Origin: an uncultured Eubacteriales bacterium
Lineage (GTDB): Bacteria; Bacillota; Clostridia; Oscillospirales; Oscillospiraceae
DNA length: 5,698 bases
Reading direction: 5' to 3'
Assembly (NCBI GenBank): GCA_900553545.1
Contig: USDP01000107.1
Span: 1 to 5,698, forward strand
Below the pieces are notes generated by a model that worked only from the letters and a program-made list of their open reading frames with translations, did not search any database and was not told the origin of the DNA. Below, in pieces: positions 5,174 to 5,698 of this stretch; position 1 is the stretch's first letter; every line of letters begins with the position of its first letter. A program made the translations under genes and the position numbers.

Positions 5174-5698
5174 AATTTTCCATCTGACGGCCCAAGAATC
5201 CGGCGACGGTCTGCACCAGCTTCTGCTCGGCCTCGGTCAGCGGCGCGTCCTGCTCATCCAGCAGGAGCATCACAGCGCCCATCAGGTCGCCCTCAGCCAA
5301 GATCGGCGCAGCCACGCCGAGAAAGTACCGTTCGGAGGCATCCGATGGGTGCAGCCGGGCCTGCCCCGGCTGGTAGCGGTAGATTTTCCGCGACTCCATG
5401 AGCCGTTCCAGCTCCTGCGAACAATGGTTGTCGATCAGCTCGCGCCGCTGCGCACCATAGACCGCGATGATCGCGTCCCGGTCGCAGACAGCAGCGATGT
5501 GGCCAGTGTTTTTGCCCATCGATTCGCAGATCTGCGCGGCAAACTCCGTCAGATCGCCCATGGGCGAATATTTCTTGAAAATGACCTCGCCGTCCTTTTC
5601 CGTATAGATCTCCAGCGGGTCGCCTTCGCGGATACGGAGTGTCCGGCGGATCTCCTTGGGGATGACCACGCGGCCGAGGTCGTCGATCCGGCGCACGA
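5172..5698 (-). CDS. spoVT: Stage V sporulation protein T, transcriptional regulator (first codons beyond window edge)
   Basis: The frame runs from the right edge to TAA at 5174-5172, giving 174 complete codons. The visible protein starts VRRIDDLGRVVIPKEIRRTL, which matches B. subtilis SpoVT from about residue 7, so about six residues (MKATGI in B. subtilis, as remembered) lie outside. The GTG at 5696 is then an internal Val codon, not the start. The N-terminal AbrB/SpoVT swapped-hairpin DNA-binding domain (visible residues 1-45, RIREGDPLEIYTEKDGEVIF) is followed by a GAF-like sensor domain (about 50-172, AAPILAEGDLMGAVMLLLDE, ending AGFLGRQMEN). In B. subtilis SpoVT acts in the forespore late in sporulation, modulating sigma-G-dependent genes. 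The DNA-binding half is very conserved and the GAF half diverges, as expected for the family. The gene is convergent with the GH3-like gene and separated from it by a shared terminator. It is the best evidence that the host forms endospores. Confidence 0.95.
   Translation of the reverse strand, partial: VRRIDDLGRVVIPKEIRRTLRIREGDPLEIYTEKDGEVIFKKYSPMGDLTEFAAQICESMGKNTGHIAAVCDRDAIIAVYGAQRRELIDNHCSQELERLMESRKIYRYQPGQARLHPSDASERYFLGVAAPILAEGDLMGAVMLLLDEQDAPLTEAEQKLVQTVAGFLGRQMEN

Noticed and set aside
5694..5696. GTG as the start codon of spoVT
   Set aside because: It corresponds to an internal Val in the conserved SpoVT N-terminus, which continues beyond the window edge.
1..5698. CRISPR array, tRNA, rRNA, transposase or phage genes
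   Set aside because: No regularly spaced repeats, no cloverleaf-like or rRNA-like stretches and no transposase or phage motifs were seen; almost all the sequence is explained by the five genes and short gaps.

Overview
The window is GC-rich, tightly packed bacterial DNA that most likely comes from a spore-forming Clostridia species, probably of the Oscillospiraceae type. The main support is a near-canonical spoVT at the right edge. Strong purine-rich Shine-Dalgarno sites, an HtrA with a cytoplasmic N-terminus and one membrane anchor, an OmpR-type two-component pair and a domain-swapped family 3 glycoside hydrolase also fit. The assignment rests on recalled family resemblance; no search was run.

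Layout: (1) positions 1-520, minus strand: the first 173 codons of a membrane-anchored HtrA/DegP-type serine protease, cut by the left edge. (2) 521-718: a 198-bp gap holding a 23-nt hairpin-forming palindrome and a cluster of GAAACG motifs in the htrA leader. (3) 719-2146 and 2149-2835, minus strand: a sensor histidine kinase and its OmpR/PhoB-class response regulator, 2 bp apart, with the regulator first. (4) 2836-3024: a divergent intergenic region with a well-formed promoter facing each way. (5) 3025-5130, plus strand: a 701-residue glycoside hydrolase family 3 homologue. Its C-terminal and Fn3-like domains come before the (beta/alpha)8-type domain, and most of the usual active-site motifs are eroded. 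(6) 5136-5173: a terminator hairpin between convergent genes. (7) 5172-5698, minus strand: spoVT, lacking only its first few codons beyond the right edge.

How the genes may work together: the regulator, kinase and HtrA are co-oriented, suggesting an envelope- or secretion-stress module in which the two-component system controls a surface quality-control protease. B. subtilis CssRS-htrA is the functional precedent. The kinase sensor domain carries a Cys/Cys/Cys/Cys/His cluster that could bind metal or respond to redox state. The GH3-like protein is divergently transcribed from its own promoter and has no signal peptide, so it is probably cytoplasmic. SpoVT is a late-sporulation regulator in the forespore and is probably functionally separate.

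The most unusual item is the GH3-like protein: a permuted architecture with a catalytic domain that looks enzymatically compromised although the reading frame is intact.
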